Assembly: GCF_004340875.1 (NCBI RefSeq)
Contig: NZ_SLXQ01000019.1
Coordinates: forward strand, 27,717 to 91,716
Direction of reading: 5' to 3'
Length of the DNA stretch: 64,000 bases
Origin: Tamaricihabitans halophyticus
Lineage (GTDB): Bacteria; Actinomycetota; Actinomycetes; Mycobacteriales; Pseudonocardiaceae
Position numbers and translations under genes: made by a program. The notes beneath the pieces are model-generated. The model had not been told where the DNA came from and searched no databases. It was given only the letters and a program-made list of their open reading frames with translations. How positions within the stretch are numbered: the first letter of the stretch is position 1; each line of letters starts with the position of its first letter. Of this stretch, positions 19,842 to 27,894 are shown piece by piece.

Positions 19842-20009
19842 GTGCACTCCCTTCCGCGGGCGGGCTCCTCGACGGAGATCCGCAACGGTCGAGCCTTGCG
19901 AGATCCGGATATCCAAATGGCAAATCGCTTGCTGGCAGGCCCGCGCACAGCGGCCTGCGATTGGTCGACAACAACGTCTCGTCACGCGAATTCACTGTCA
20001 GCACATCTC

Positions 20010-20037
20010 ACAGTAGCGACCGTGGATGTGAAGTCAA
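20010..20037 (-). promoter_or_regulatory. sigma-70-type promoter of the lactonase operon
   Basis: Minus strand: -35 TTGACT (20037-20032), 16-nt spacer, -10 TACTGT (20015-20010). The -10 is part of an inverted repeat ACTGT-N11-ACAGT (19994-20014), a possible operator. It leaves a leader of about 160 nt before the ATG at 19841; no gene is evident in that leader. Confidence 0.55.
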
Positions 20038-20071
20038 CCACAATGGACGGCGACTCGGAGCGGAACGAGTC

Positions 20072-21262
20072 CTAGCGTGCGGGCGCCTGCCGATGCCGGA
20101 TCCGACGGGTGAGTAGCCGGCCCGCCGGGCGCTCCACCACCACGGTGAGCAACCAACCAGCCACGACGGCCGCGCCGAAGATGACGACCAGCCGTGGCCA
20201 GGGGCCTACCCCGAGATCGGCGAGCAGGCGCGCGAGTACGTAACCGAGCTGCTGCTGTACCAGATACACGCCAAAGGTAATGCCAGCCAGCCAGCGCAGC
20301 TGCGCGCGGAATCGCACGAACACCGGAAACATCCAGTCGGGACCGCTCGCCGCCTTGGCGACAAGCAGTACGAACACCCCGAACGCGAGCATCACCGGCA
20401 GGTTGATCTCGGACAGATCAGGACTGCTGACGAACTGCGCGGTTGTCACCACCAGCGTCAGCGCCACCAGATGTCGCGTGCCCATCCGGCCGTTCGACCA
20501 CAACCAGATGGCCACACCGACGGCGAACAACCGCGCGTAGCTGAGCCCGAGTCCGCTGACGGCGGGCGCTACCCATTCGCGCACCGTGTCGAACGGATGC
20601 ATGGCGACCGGGAGCAGTAGCGGGATCACGATCATCGCCCAGAGCAGCCAGAAGATCCGCGCACCCCGTACCAGGCGGCGCGGAAACAACATGGCCGCCG
20701 CCGCGAAGGCGAGCACCTGAATCGGCATCGTCCAGTACGACGGATCGACCCAGTGGAAATCCGCTGACCACGGCACGATCATGGCGAGGTTGGTCCCGAG
20801 ATCGAGCGGTGTAGGGAGATACCACGGACGCACCCCCTCGGCCGGCCCATCGACGCTGATCGGATCCGCGAACATTGTCCCGAGGAACCCACCGGGAAAG
20901 GTGAGGCCGTTGAACCCGGCTACGGCATAACGGGTGAGTCCATAGGTCAGCAGCACCGCGACGACAAAGGTCGGCAGTAATCGCGCGCACCGGTGCCAGA
21001 GCCACCGAGTGGGCCGCGCGCGCCGGATCGTCACGCAGACGAAATACGCCGAGACGACCATCAGCCCTGCCGCGCCGAACGGGAGGTTGCTGCGCGGGAA
21101 GTACTCCCCCAGCTCTGGATGTATCCGTGGTCCGGAACTCGTTACGTGGCCGAGGATCACGAAGAAGACGGCGACGACCCGGACGACATCCCAACTGATT
21201 CGCCGCGAGGACGGGGCGGCCTCGCCGGCGCCAACAGGGGACAGATCTGACGACGCGGACAA
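20072..21262 (-). CDS. membrane acyltransferase 3 (OafA/YrhL-type)
   Basis: 396-aa integral membrane protein with about ten transmembrane segments, belonging to acyltransferase family 3, which moves acyl groups onto sugars or lipids at the membrane. The N-terminal SWDVVRVVAVFFVILGHVTSS contains the conserved R and H of this family, and ITFGVYLVQQQLGYVL near the C-terminus is the usual last-but-one helix. The start is taken as TTG (21262-21260), with GGGGA 5 nt before it; the frame stays open to 21343 (GTG) without conserved sequence. Substrate unknown. Confidence 0.82.
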   Translation of the reverse strand: MSASSDLSPVGAGEAAPSSRRISWDVVRVVAVFFVILGHVTSSGPRIHPELGEYFPRSNLPFGAAGLMVVSAYFVCVTIRRARPTRWLWHRCARLLPTFVVAVLLTYGLTRYAVAGFNGLTFPGGFLGTMFADPISVDGPAEGVRPWYLPTPLDLGTNLAMIVPWSADFHWVDPSYWTMPIQVLAFAAAAMLFPRRLVRGARIFWLLWAMIVIPLLLPVAMHPFDTVREWVAPAVSGLGLSYARLFAVGVAIWLWSNGRMGTRHLVALTLVVTTAQFVSSPDLSEINLPVMLAFGVFVLLVAKAASGPDWMFPVFVRFRAQLRWLAGITFGVYLVQQQLGYVLARLLADLGVGPWPRLVVIFGAAVVAGWLLTVVVERPAGRLLTRRIRHRQAPAR

Positions 21263-21405
21263 TCTGATCCCCAGTAGGCATTTCGGGCGGACACGGTCGA
21301 GTGAGAGTACCCGGCGCACCGCGCCAGCACCGCATCCGCCCAAGCACTGGCGTAGCCGCAGGGGCGGACGTGCTCGTTGCCGCCGCCCAGCACCCGCCCG
21401 CTCAG

Positions 21406-22638
21406 TTACCCGCCCACGCGTATCCCGATGCCGTTGGCCACCGACCGCTCGGCGCCATCCGAAGGATCATTGCGTACCGTGACCTTGTCCGCGCCGGATT
21501 CCCGTGCGACGAGCGTCGAGGAGCCGCCGCCATCCAGGTTCACGGCGGCGGCCGCACCCAGATCCACCTGCAGATCGGCCAGTTCCGCGATACTCATTCC
21601 CACGCTGGATCCCGACCGACCGTCCACGGTCGCCAGGTACACGGTCTTGCCATCCGCACTGACGCCGGCCGAAGTACGCGGCGCCAAGGTGCCGGTATCC
21701 AGGTCAGGCAACGCCGAACCATCCCGCAGGATCGGCGCGCCACCGACCGCGAAGTCGAGGTCCGTGCCATCGGCCGATTCGAGTTGATAGTCCACGGTGA
21801 CCTTGTCCCCGACGGCAAGCTCGCCGAGCTCCGCCGCGCCCTGTTCCCTGCCGACCAGCACCACGGAATCCTCCGCGATGTCTCCGGAGCCAGGTTCGTC
21901 GGCGGTATCAGTGACCTCCCCGCCGGTGATCGTGACCTCCGCGGTTTCCGAACTGCACGGTGCCTGTCGATCGGTATCCGTGCCGCAGGTCGCCCGCATC
22001 CGGGACGCCGTGCCCCAGTCGCTGGTGAATGCGCCGATACCGTCCACCGCGATCGCGTACTGGTTCAGTCCTGCGAGGTCGAAATTGCCCTTGTCGCCTT
22101 GCACGCTGCCCGCAAGGGTCAGCGTATCGACCCGTGCCGCACCGTCGGCGCCGACCGCGAAGACATCCTTGGTCGATGTGCCCTCGGCCAAGCCTGGGCC
22201 GAACCGCTGACCGTCTGGCACCGCGGCCTTGAGCTGGTTGCCGTTCGCGATCACGGGGCCTACCGGCGCGCTCGTCGCCGGCGCCGGGTCGTGTTCCTGG
22301 GTGATATTGAAGAAGTCCGCGTTCACCCCGCCGACCGCCCCAGCCGAATCCGCCATCGCCGAGACGGCCTCCCCTGCCGCGATCTCGCCCGGATACAGCA
22401 GGTCGAGCGCGACCCCGGACTGCCCCAGCTCGGCGGTCAACACGTGGGCCACCACCGAACCGTTGTCCGTGGACAGTTCCATCCGCTCATAGCTGACTCC
22501 CGGCGCTATTTCCTCGACCGCGTTCGCCGGTTGTGTCGCGGCAGCGGCCGGTGTCAGCAGCGAGCCGAGTAGCAGGGCCGCGACCGGCGCGCCGGTCGCC
22601 CGCAGCAAGGTGGTGGAGGTCGGCACGAGGCACCCCAT
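21406..22638 (-). CDS. secreted phosphodiester glycosidase (NAGPA domain)
   Basis: 410-aa exported protein: signal peptide at about residues 1-34 (hydrophobic core VAALLLGSLLTPAAAA) and a phosphodiester glycosidase (NAGPA/DUF2233) domain. Family motifs GGVNADFFN, AVNLDGGGSSTLV and RSVANGIGI are all present. Relatives cleave sugar-1-phosphodiesters, for example exposing sugars on phosphoglycans. Two Cys (CGTDTDRQAPC) may form a disulfide. It is divergent from the sugar ABC importer, so release of a sugar from cell-wall phosphodiesters is conceivable (inference). Confidence 0.87.
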   Translation of the reverse strand: MGCLVPTSTTLLRATGAPVAALLLGSLLTPAAAATQPANAVEEIAPGVSYERMELSTDNGSVVAHVLTAELGQSGVALDLLYPGEIAAGEAVSAMADSAGAVGGVNADFFNITQEHDPAPATSAPVGPVIANGNQLKAAVPDGQRFGPGLAEGTSTKDVFAVGADGAARVDTLTLAGSVQGDKGNFDLAGLNQYAIAVDGIGAFTSDWGTASRMRATCGTDTDRQAPCSSETAEVTITGGEVTDTADEPGSGDIAEDSVVLVGREQGAAELGELAVGDKVTVDYQLESADGTDLDFAVGGAPILRDGSALPDLDTGTLAPRTSAGVSADGKTVYLATVDGRSGSSVGMSIAELADLQVDLGAAAAVNLDGGGSSTLVARESGADKVTVRNDPSDGAERSVANGIGIRVGG

Positions 22639-22844
22639 TTCCGGAGAAGATCAGGTCAATGCGGCCCGACCCGCGCGGTGCGCGGATCCGGACACCTCAT
22701 CATGAGCTGCCACCGCGCACCGAGCCAGCAGAACACCGCCAATTCACTCGCTTTTCCGGCAAGTTCAGTAGATGTACGCACACTCGCCACGCCATATCCA
22801 TCCTTTGTGGACAACCATCGGACGGCGACGTGCCCGGCCACTGG
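22639..22844. other. phosphodiester glycosidase / ABC importer intergenic region, upstream part
   Basis: About 200 bp without a recognisable gene. It contains one exact actinobacterial DnaA-box sequence (TTGTCCACA on the minus strand, 22814-22806). The promoter and operator of the ABC importer follow at 22845-22890. Confidence 0.4.
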
Positions 22845-22873
22845 TTGACGTGGCACGGATCACCCATTAGCGT
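22845..22873 (+). promoter_or_regulatory. promoter of the sugar ABC importer operon
   Basis: -35 TTGACG (22845-22850), 17-nt spacer, -10 TAGCGT (22868-22873). The same -10 and an equivalent -35 precede the isomerase/kinase operon at 41.5 kb. Transcription would begin at about 22880, inside the LacI-type operator. Confidence 0.7.
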
Positions 22874-22878
22874 CGCAA

Positions 22879-22890
22879 GAAATCGTTTAC
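22879..22890. promoter_or_regulatory. LacI-type operator at the ABC importer promoter
   Basis: GAAATCGTTTAC: 10 of 12 positions match the symmetric LacI/GalR-type sequence GTAAACGTTTAC with its central CG. It begins 5 nt after the -10 box, so a bound repressor would block initiation. It shares ATCGTTTAC with the operator next to the lacI gene at 41469-41480. Confidence 0.65.
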
Positions 22891-22906
22891 TCCGATCGAG
22901 GTGCAT

Positions 22907-24274
22907 ATGTCGGAGCCACCACGAAACCCGCGAGGGGCGGCACCTCCCCTGCTGACCAGGCGTGCCGCCCTAGGCGGGCTGACCGCGCTCGGCCTCGGCT
23001 CGCTCGGCACCGGCGCCCTCACCAGCTGCGCCCCGTCCAACGCTGACGAGCTCGCTTTCTGGAACTTCATCGGCCCCGGCGGCACCTCACAGGAACAGAG
23101 CGACTGGATCCAGCGGCTGGCCGCGGCATGGAACGCGGACCACCGTCCCAAGGTTCGCCTTCGATATGTACCCAACGCCGACTACCTCAATGGCCCGACC
23201 CTCCAGACCGCGTTCAGTGCGAACCATGGGCCCGATGTGTTCATGCTCAGTCCCGGCGATTTCCTGCGTTACCACAACGCCGGCGTGCTCGCTGATCTCA
23301 CGCCCTACCTGAATGCCACCGTGCGTGCGGACTATCTACCGGGTGCGTTGGATTCACGAACGTTCGAAGGGCGGGTGTACGGGCTGCCCATGGAAAGCGA
23401 GCCGCTGGCGCTCTTCTACAGCACCGAGGCGTTCGAGCGCGCCGGGCTCTCCGCCGCGGACGTTCCGCGTACCTGGGACCAACTGCTCGACGTCGCGGAC
23501 AAGCTCACCACGGCTCGCCGCTTCGGTCTGGTTGTCGAGACCAATCCCGGCTATTACCAGAACTTCACCTGGTACCCGTTCATGTGGATGGGCGGCGGCT
23601 CACCGCTGGCCGCGGATCAGCGGCGCAGCACGTTCGACAGTAAGGCGACCGTCGCCGCGCTCCGTCTCTGGCAGGAAGCCATCAATCGTGGCCTCGCTCC
23701 CGGTCGTCCACAGGGGTCCGGCGGCAATGACTCGATTTCCAATCTCGCCGCCGGCTACTGCGCCATGCAGCAGGTGGGCATCTGGGCGATCGGCGAGATC
23801 GCTGAGCTAGCCCCGGATTTCCGCTATGGCGTGGCACCGTTACCAGTGCCCGAGGGCGGCGAGGAACTGACCTGTGCTGGCGGTTGGGCGCTCTGCGCGA
23901 ACGCCAAGGGACGGGACCCGGATGCCGCCGCCCGATTCGTTGCCTGGGCGCTCGGCGGTTCGGACGCGGCGTGCATCGAGCGAAGCCGGCAGTGGAACAC
24001 GAAAGTCAAGATGACGATTCCGGTTCGCGATTCGGTACGCCGCGCGGCGCAACGGCAGGGCGACTTCGAGAACCCGGCCTATCGGCTCTTCGTCGACCGA
24101 ATCGCTCCGAAGGCGGTGGGCGAGCCGCGTTATCCGGTGGAAATTTACCGGACGATCTCGGACACGCTGCAAGCCTGCCAGCTGGACAACGCCGATCCGG
24201 CGGCTTCGGCCGCACAAGCTACCGAAGCGATCGATACGTTTCTGTCCACCTACGACGGAGCGCCGATCCAATGA
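22907..24274 (+). CDS. sugar ABC transporter substrate-binding lipoprotein
   Basis: 455-aa family-1 (MalE-like) solute-binding protein, exported and lipid-anchored. Twin arginines R18-R19 (LLTRRAALGGL) suggest Tat export, and the lipobox ALTSC places the lipidated Cys at 41. FSANHGPDVFMLSPGDFLRY and VYGLPMESEPLALFYSTEAFERAG are typical of this family. ATG at 22907 with GAGG 5 nt upstream (a GTG at 22901 is in frame). Operon order: binding protein, two permeases, GH172 glycosidase. No ATPase gene is present, as is usual in Actinobacteria, where MsiK energises many importers. Confidence 0.93.
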   Translation: MSEPPRNPRGAAPPLLTRRAALGGLTALGLGSLGTGALTSCAPSNADELAFWNFIGPGGTSQEQSDWIQRLAAAWNADHRPKVRLRYVPNADYLNGPTLQTAFSANHGPDVFMLSPGDFLRYHNAGVLADLTPYLNATVRADYLPGALDSRTFEGRVYGLPMESEPLALFYSTEAFERAGLSAADVPRTWDQLLDVADKLTTARRFGLVVETNPGYYQNFTWYPFMWMGGGSPLAADQRRSTFDSKATVAALRLWQEAINRGLAPGRPQGSGGNDSISNLAAGYCAMQQVGIWAIGEIAELAPDFRYGVAPLPVPEGGEELTCAGGWALCANAKGRDPDAAARFVAWALGGSDAACIERSRQWNTKVKMTIPVRDSVRRAAQRQGDFENPAYRLFVDRIAPKAVGEPRYPVEIYRTISDTLQACQLDNADPAASAAQATEAIDTFLSTYDGAPIQ

Positions 24275-25173
24275 GCGGGCTGACCATGCTGGTGCCCCGC
24301 AGACCAAGTCAGGCGCGCGCCGGCTACGGCTTTTTCGCCCTGGACGGCATCGGACTGGTGGTGTTCGTCGCCGGCCCGGCACTGCTGGCGATCGCAATCG
24401 GACTGTTCGATGTGGATGGATTCGGCAAGGTCGAGTTCGTCGGGCTGGACAACTACCGGCTGATGGCGCGCGATCAGCTGCTGTGGAAGAGTTTCGGGAT
24501 CACGGCGACCTACGTGGCACTGTTCGTGCCACTGGCATTCGTGGTCAGTCTCTGCCTCGCGTTGCTCACCAGGCGCGACTACCCCGGCGTCGGCCTGGTA
24601 CGAACAGCGCTCTTTCTCCCGAACGTGATTAGCCTTGTCGTCGTTGGCGTACTGTGGAAGTTTCTGCTGACGGACAAAACCGGTGCGGTGAGCTCGATCC
24701 TCGCCCCATTCGGCCTTGGCGACGTCTCATGGCTCAGCGATACCGCGCTCGCGCTGCCCACCCTCGTACTGATCAGTGTCTGGTTCCTGATGGGCTACCA
24801 GATGCTCATCTTCCTGGCCGGTCTGCAGGATATTCCGCAGGATCTGTACGACGCCGCCACGGTGGATGGCGCGAACTACTGGCAGCGCTTCTGGAGCGTG
24901 ACCTGGCCCGCGCTGCGCCCGACCAGCTTCTTCGTACTGGTGACCTCGTTGGTCAACGCCGCGACCGGCGTACTGGCCTTCGATCTGATCTACGTGACCA
25001 CCCAGGGCGGCCCGGCCAATGCGACGTCCACGGTTATCTATTACGCCTATCAGCAAGCCTTCCTGTATGGCCGGTTTGGCTATGCGGCGGCGATCAGCGC
25101 CATGATCGTGGCGGCGCTGATCGTGGTAACCGGCGCGCTTTTCGCGGCGACCCGTGGGGGGGCGATTCGATGA
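24271..25173 (+). CDS. sugar ABC transporter permease (MalF-type)
   Basis: 300-aa inner-membrane permease with six predicted helices. The EAA loop that contacts the ATPase is DLYDAATVDGANYWQRFWSV. Its ATG overlaps the binding-protein stop by 4 nt (ATGA). Forms a heterodimer with the next gene product. Confidence 0.94.
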   Translation: MSGLTMLVPRRPSQARAGYGFFALDGIGLVVFVAGPALLAIAIGLFDVDGFGKVEFVGLDNYRLMARDQLLWKSFGITATYVALFVPLAFVVSLCLALLTRRDYPGVGLVRTALFLPNVISLVVVGVLWKFLLTDKTGAVSSILAPFGLGDVSWLSDTALALPTLVLISVWFLMGYQMLIFLAGLQDIPQDLYDAATVDGANYWQRFWSVTWPALRPTSFFVLVTSLVNAATGVLAFDLIYVTTQGGPANATSTVIYYAYQQAFLYGRFGYAAAISAMIVAALIVVTGALFAATRGGAIR

Positions 25174-26012
25174 GTCGTAGCCCAGTTCCGAGTCGTAGCC
25201 CAGCTTCGGGAAAAGCCGGCTTCGGCTGGGTGCCAGCCGTTGGCTATCTGGTGGGGCTGCTCACCGTGCTGCCGATGCTGTGGTTGACGCTAGCCGCGTT
25301 TCGGCCGGGCAGTGACGTCTTCTCAATGAGTTGGCCGGCGACTTTGACGTTGGACAACTTTGCCTACGTACTCACCGAGGTACCGTTTCTGCGCTACCTG
25401 GCCAACAGCGCGCTGGTGTCGATCGCGGTCACGGTTATCGCGCTGCTGCTGCACACCATGGCCGGCTACGCGCTGGCCCGGCTGCGCTTTCGCGGCCGAG
25501 GTATCGCGTTTGGTCTGGTGATCGCGACCCTGCTGGTTTCACTGCCCGTGATCCTGGTCCCGCTGTTCATGGTCACGCTGACCCTGGGCATGGTGGACAG
25601 CTACGCCGGCCTCATCGTGCCGAGCGTATTCAATGCCTTTGGCATCTTCTTGCTACGGCAGTTCTATCTCAACCTGCCGAGCGAGCTGGAAGACGCCGCG
25701 CTGCTGGACGGTTGTGGCTACCTCCGGCTGTACTGGCATGTGGTGCTGCCACTGAGCCGGCCGGTGCTCGCCGCGCTGGCCGTACTGTTCTTTCTTGCCA
25801 ACTGGAACTCGTTCGTCTGGCCGCTCACCGTGACGCAAAGCGAGAATCTTCGCGTCGTCCAGGTCGGCATCGCGTCGCTGCAGGGCCAGTACGCCCAGGA
25901 GTACCAGTACGTACTCGCTGCCTCGGTGCTTGCCGCGATCCCCACGGTGATCGTGTTCATGCTTGGTCAGCGCCGGCTGGTGGAAACCCTGAAGACTTCG
26001 GGGCTGAGATAA
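25170..26012 (+). CDS. sugar ABC transporter permease (MalG-type)
   Basis: 280-aa partner permease with six helices and an EAA loop ELEDAALLDGCGYLRLYWHV. ATGA overlap with the preceding gene. The N-terminal coding sequence carries a direct repeat, GAGTCGTAGCCCAG at 25172-25185 and 25190-25203, producing SRSP twice; this region is outside the conserved fold. Confidence 0.94.
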   Translation: MSRSPVPSRSPASGKAGFGWVPAVGYLVGLLTVLPMLWLTLAAFRPGSDVFSMSWPATLTLDNFAYVLTEVPFLRYLANSALVSIAVTVIALLLHTMAGYALARLRFRGRGIAFGLVIATLLVSLPVILVPLFMVTLTLGMVDSYAGLIVPSVFNAFGIFLLRQFYLNLPSELEDAALLDGCGYLRLYWHVVLPLSRPVLAALAVLFFLANWNSFVWPLTVTQSENLRVVQVGIASLQGQYAQEYQYVLAASVLAAIPTVIVFMLGQRRLVETLKTSGLR

Positions 26013-26031
26013 CGACGAAGGGAGCTCACCC

Positions 26032-27117
26032 GTGGCCGAATCGAGCTACGGCACGTATGGCAGCAGCCTGCGCGACCTTCCGCGGTTGCGGAACGCCTGG
26101 CGTGGCAGAGTGTCCAGTTGGGACACAAGCGGCGGTAACGACGATCGGCTCACCGTGCCACCCGGCGCGACCACCACGCTTGCCCAGCTGGCCGGTCCGG
26201 GTGCGATCACGCATATCTGGTGCACCGTCGCGCTGCCCGACCGTCCCGCGCCGTGGGTGGCCGAACAGGACTATCTGCGACGTCTGGTGCTGCGCATCAC
26301 CTGGGACGATGCGCAGGCGCCCAGTGTGCTGGTGCCCCTTGGTGACTTTTTCGGCGTCGGCCACGCGCGTACCACCAACTTCGTATCCGCCCCGCTGCAG
26401 ATGAGCCCCGCGGACGGAAAGGGCTTCAACTGCTGGTTTCCCATGCCGTTCGCGCGCGCGGCGACGATCGAGCTGATCAGCGAACTGAGTGTCGAACCGG
26501 TGTACTTCTACTACTACGTGGACTACGAAACCTACGACCGAGTGGAGGAGAACCTCGGTTACTTCCACGCGCAGTGGCGGCGCGAGAACCCCACCGACGG
26601 CGTGCCCCAGGGTGAGACGAGCACGCCGGAACACCTCCTTGCCGGCACCAACCTGAGTGGTGCCGGCAACTACCTCATCCTGGAGGCCGAGGGGCGCGGG
26701 CATTACGTGGGCTGCGTGGTGAATATTCACAACCTCTCGCCCAGTACCGAATGGGACTGGTACGGCGAAGGTGACGACATGATCTTCGTCGACGGGGATG
26801 AGTTCCCACCACGACTACACGGCACTGGAACCGAGGACTATTTCAACACCGCATGGTGCCCGGCCGAGAGTTATCACGCGCCCTATCACGGCATCACTCT
26901 GCCAGGTGAACCGAACTGGAAGGGCCAGATCTCGCTGTACCGGTTCCATATCGAGGATCCGGTGCACTTCACCAAGTCCATCCGAGTCGGCATCGAACAC
27001 GGTCACGCGAACAAGCGAAGCGACGACTGGTCCTCGGTGGCCTACTGGTATCAGACCCTGCCGCATCGCCCATTCGAGCTGCCGCCTGTCGAGCAACGGC
27101 TGCCGCGCGCACGGTAG
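26032..27117 (+). CDS. GH172 family glycosidase (DUF2961)
   Basis: 361-aa protein of the DUF2961 family, now glycoside hydrolase family 172, whose characterised members act on alpha-D-fructofuranosides, difructose anhydrides and D-arabinofuranosides of mycobacterial arabinan. Family hallmarks: GPGAITHIWCTVA, FNCWFPMPFARAATIEL, FYYYVDYE, HGTGTEDYFNTAWCP (acidic residues likely catalytic) and SIRVGIEHGHANKRSDDWSSVAYWYQ. There is no signal peptide, so it should act on imported oligosaccharides. GTG at 26032 with AAGGGAG just upstream; fourth gene of the ABC operon. Substrate is unproven. Confidence 0.88.
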   Translation: MAESSYGTYGSSLRDLPRLRNAWRGRVSSWDTSGGNDDRLTVPPGATTTLAQLAGPGAITHIWCTVALPDRPAPWVAEQDYLRRLVLRITWDDAQAPSVLVPLGDFFGVGHARTTNFVSAPLQMSPADGKGFNCWFPMPFARAATIELISELSVEPVYFYYYVDYETYDRVEENLGYFHAQWRRENPTDGVPQGETSTPEHLLAGTNLSGAGNYLILEAEGRGHYVGCVVNIHNLSPSTEWDWYGEGDDMIFVDGDEFPPRLHGTGTEDYFNTAWCPAESYHAPYHGITLPGEPNWKGQISLYRFHIEDPVHFTKSIRVGIEHGHANKRSDDWSSVAYWYQTLPHRPFELPPVEQRLPRAR

Positions 27118-27124
27118 TGCTACG

Positions 27125-27793
27125 TCAGCCCTGCGGTGGCATCAAAACCTCGTCGACCACGAACACCGTCGCGTTCGCCGTAGGAATGTTGCCGCACAGA
27201 ACATTGGCGCCGTTCACGGTTGGCTTGTCGGCCGACCCCTCAACGGTGATCTTCTTGCCTTCTACGGTCTCGAGCATTCCCGCATCGACGATGCCCTGCG
27301 CATCCATGCGCTCGGGAACGACATGGTAGGTCAGCGTTGCGGTCAGCTGCTCCTTGTCGTCGAGCAGCGCCTGCAGGTCCTGCTCTGGCACCGCGTCGAA
27401 AGCCGGGTCCGCGGGGGCGAACACGGTGTACTTGGCCTCCGTATCGTTCAACGTATCAACGAGTCCGGCCTGGGTAACGGCGTCTGTCAACGTGGTGAGC
27501 AACGGGTTGTTACTCGCCGCGGTACCTACCGGGTCATCGATCATGCCTTCGACCGAACCCTGGTCGTTCGGATCGGTCGGCACCTGGTCACAACCGGGGC
27601 CGAAAACGTCGTCCGCGGTGGTCTCGCCGTTGCTCGCCGCTGGGGAGCTCTGGGTCTGTTCGGTTGCCGCCGCTTCCTGCTCTGCGGTGTTCTCGCCGGC
27701 CTGATCATCCGAGGTGCCACAACCGGCCAGGACCACGGCGAGCAACCCGATCGTGCCAGCCATCGCCGCACTACCTTGGAACCTTCGCTTCAC
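27125..27793 (-). CDS. fasciclin-domain lipoprotein (MPT83/MPT70-like)
   Basis: 222-aa surface lipoprotein: signal peptide with lipobox VLAGC (Cys25), an acidic Gln/Ala/Thr-rich linker to about residue 70, then one FAS1 domain (about 80-220) with the conserved YTVFAPADPAFD and LTYHVVPERMD blocks. Mycobacterial MPT83 and MPT70 are the best-known members and are SigK targets. GTG start at 27793 with GGGAG 6 nt upstream. A SigK-like promoter (CCAATC-N16-GCGAAT) lies about 40-70 nt upstream of the start. Convergent with the GH172 gene (7-nt gap). Confidence 0.92.
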   Translation of the reverse strand: MKRRFQGSAAMAGTIGLLAVVLAGCGTSDDQAGENTAEQEAAATEQTQSSPAASNGETTADDVFGPGCDQVPTDPNDQGSVEGMIDDPVGTAASNNPLLTTLTDAVTQAGLVDTLNDTEAKYTVFAPADPAFDAVPEQDLQALLDDKEQLTATLTYHVVPERMDAQGIVDAGMLETVEGKKITVEGSADKPTVNGANVLCGNIPTANATVFVVDEVLMPPQG

Positions 27794-27839
27794 GGTCGTC
27801 TCCCGTCCTGTTTGGACTGCTTTTCTCTTGTCACGGGTG

Positions 27840-27867
27840 ATTCGCATCCGGTCGTGGAATCGATTGG
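27840..27867 (-). promoter_or_regulatory. SigK-type promoter candidate of the fasciclin gene
   Basis: Minus strand: CCAATC (27867-27862), 16-nt spacer, GCGAAT (27845-27840). The mycobacterial SigK consensus is CCATCC-N16/17-CCGAAT. Predicted transcription start at about 27833. Confidence 0.6.
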
Positions 27868-27894
27868 CCACGCGAGATCACGAACAGATCACGA

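Noticed and set aside
21301..22572. 423-codon open frame opposite the phosphodiester glycosidase
   Set aside because: Arg/Gly/His-rich, low-complexity translation typical of antisense frames in GC-rich genes; the minus-strand gene has clear family motifs.
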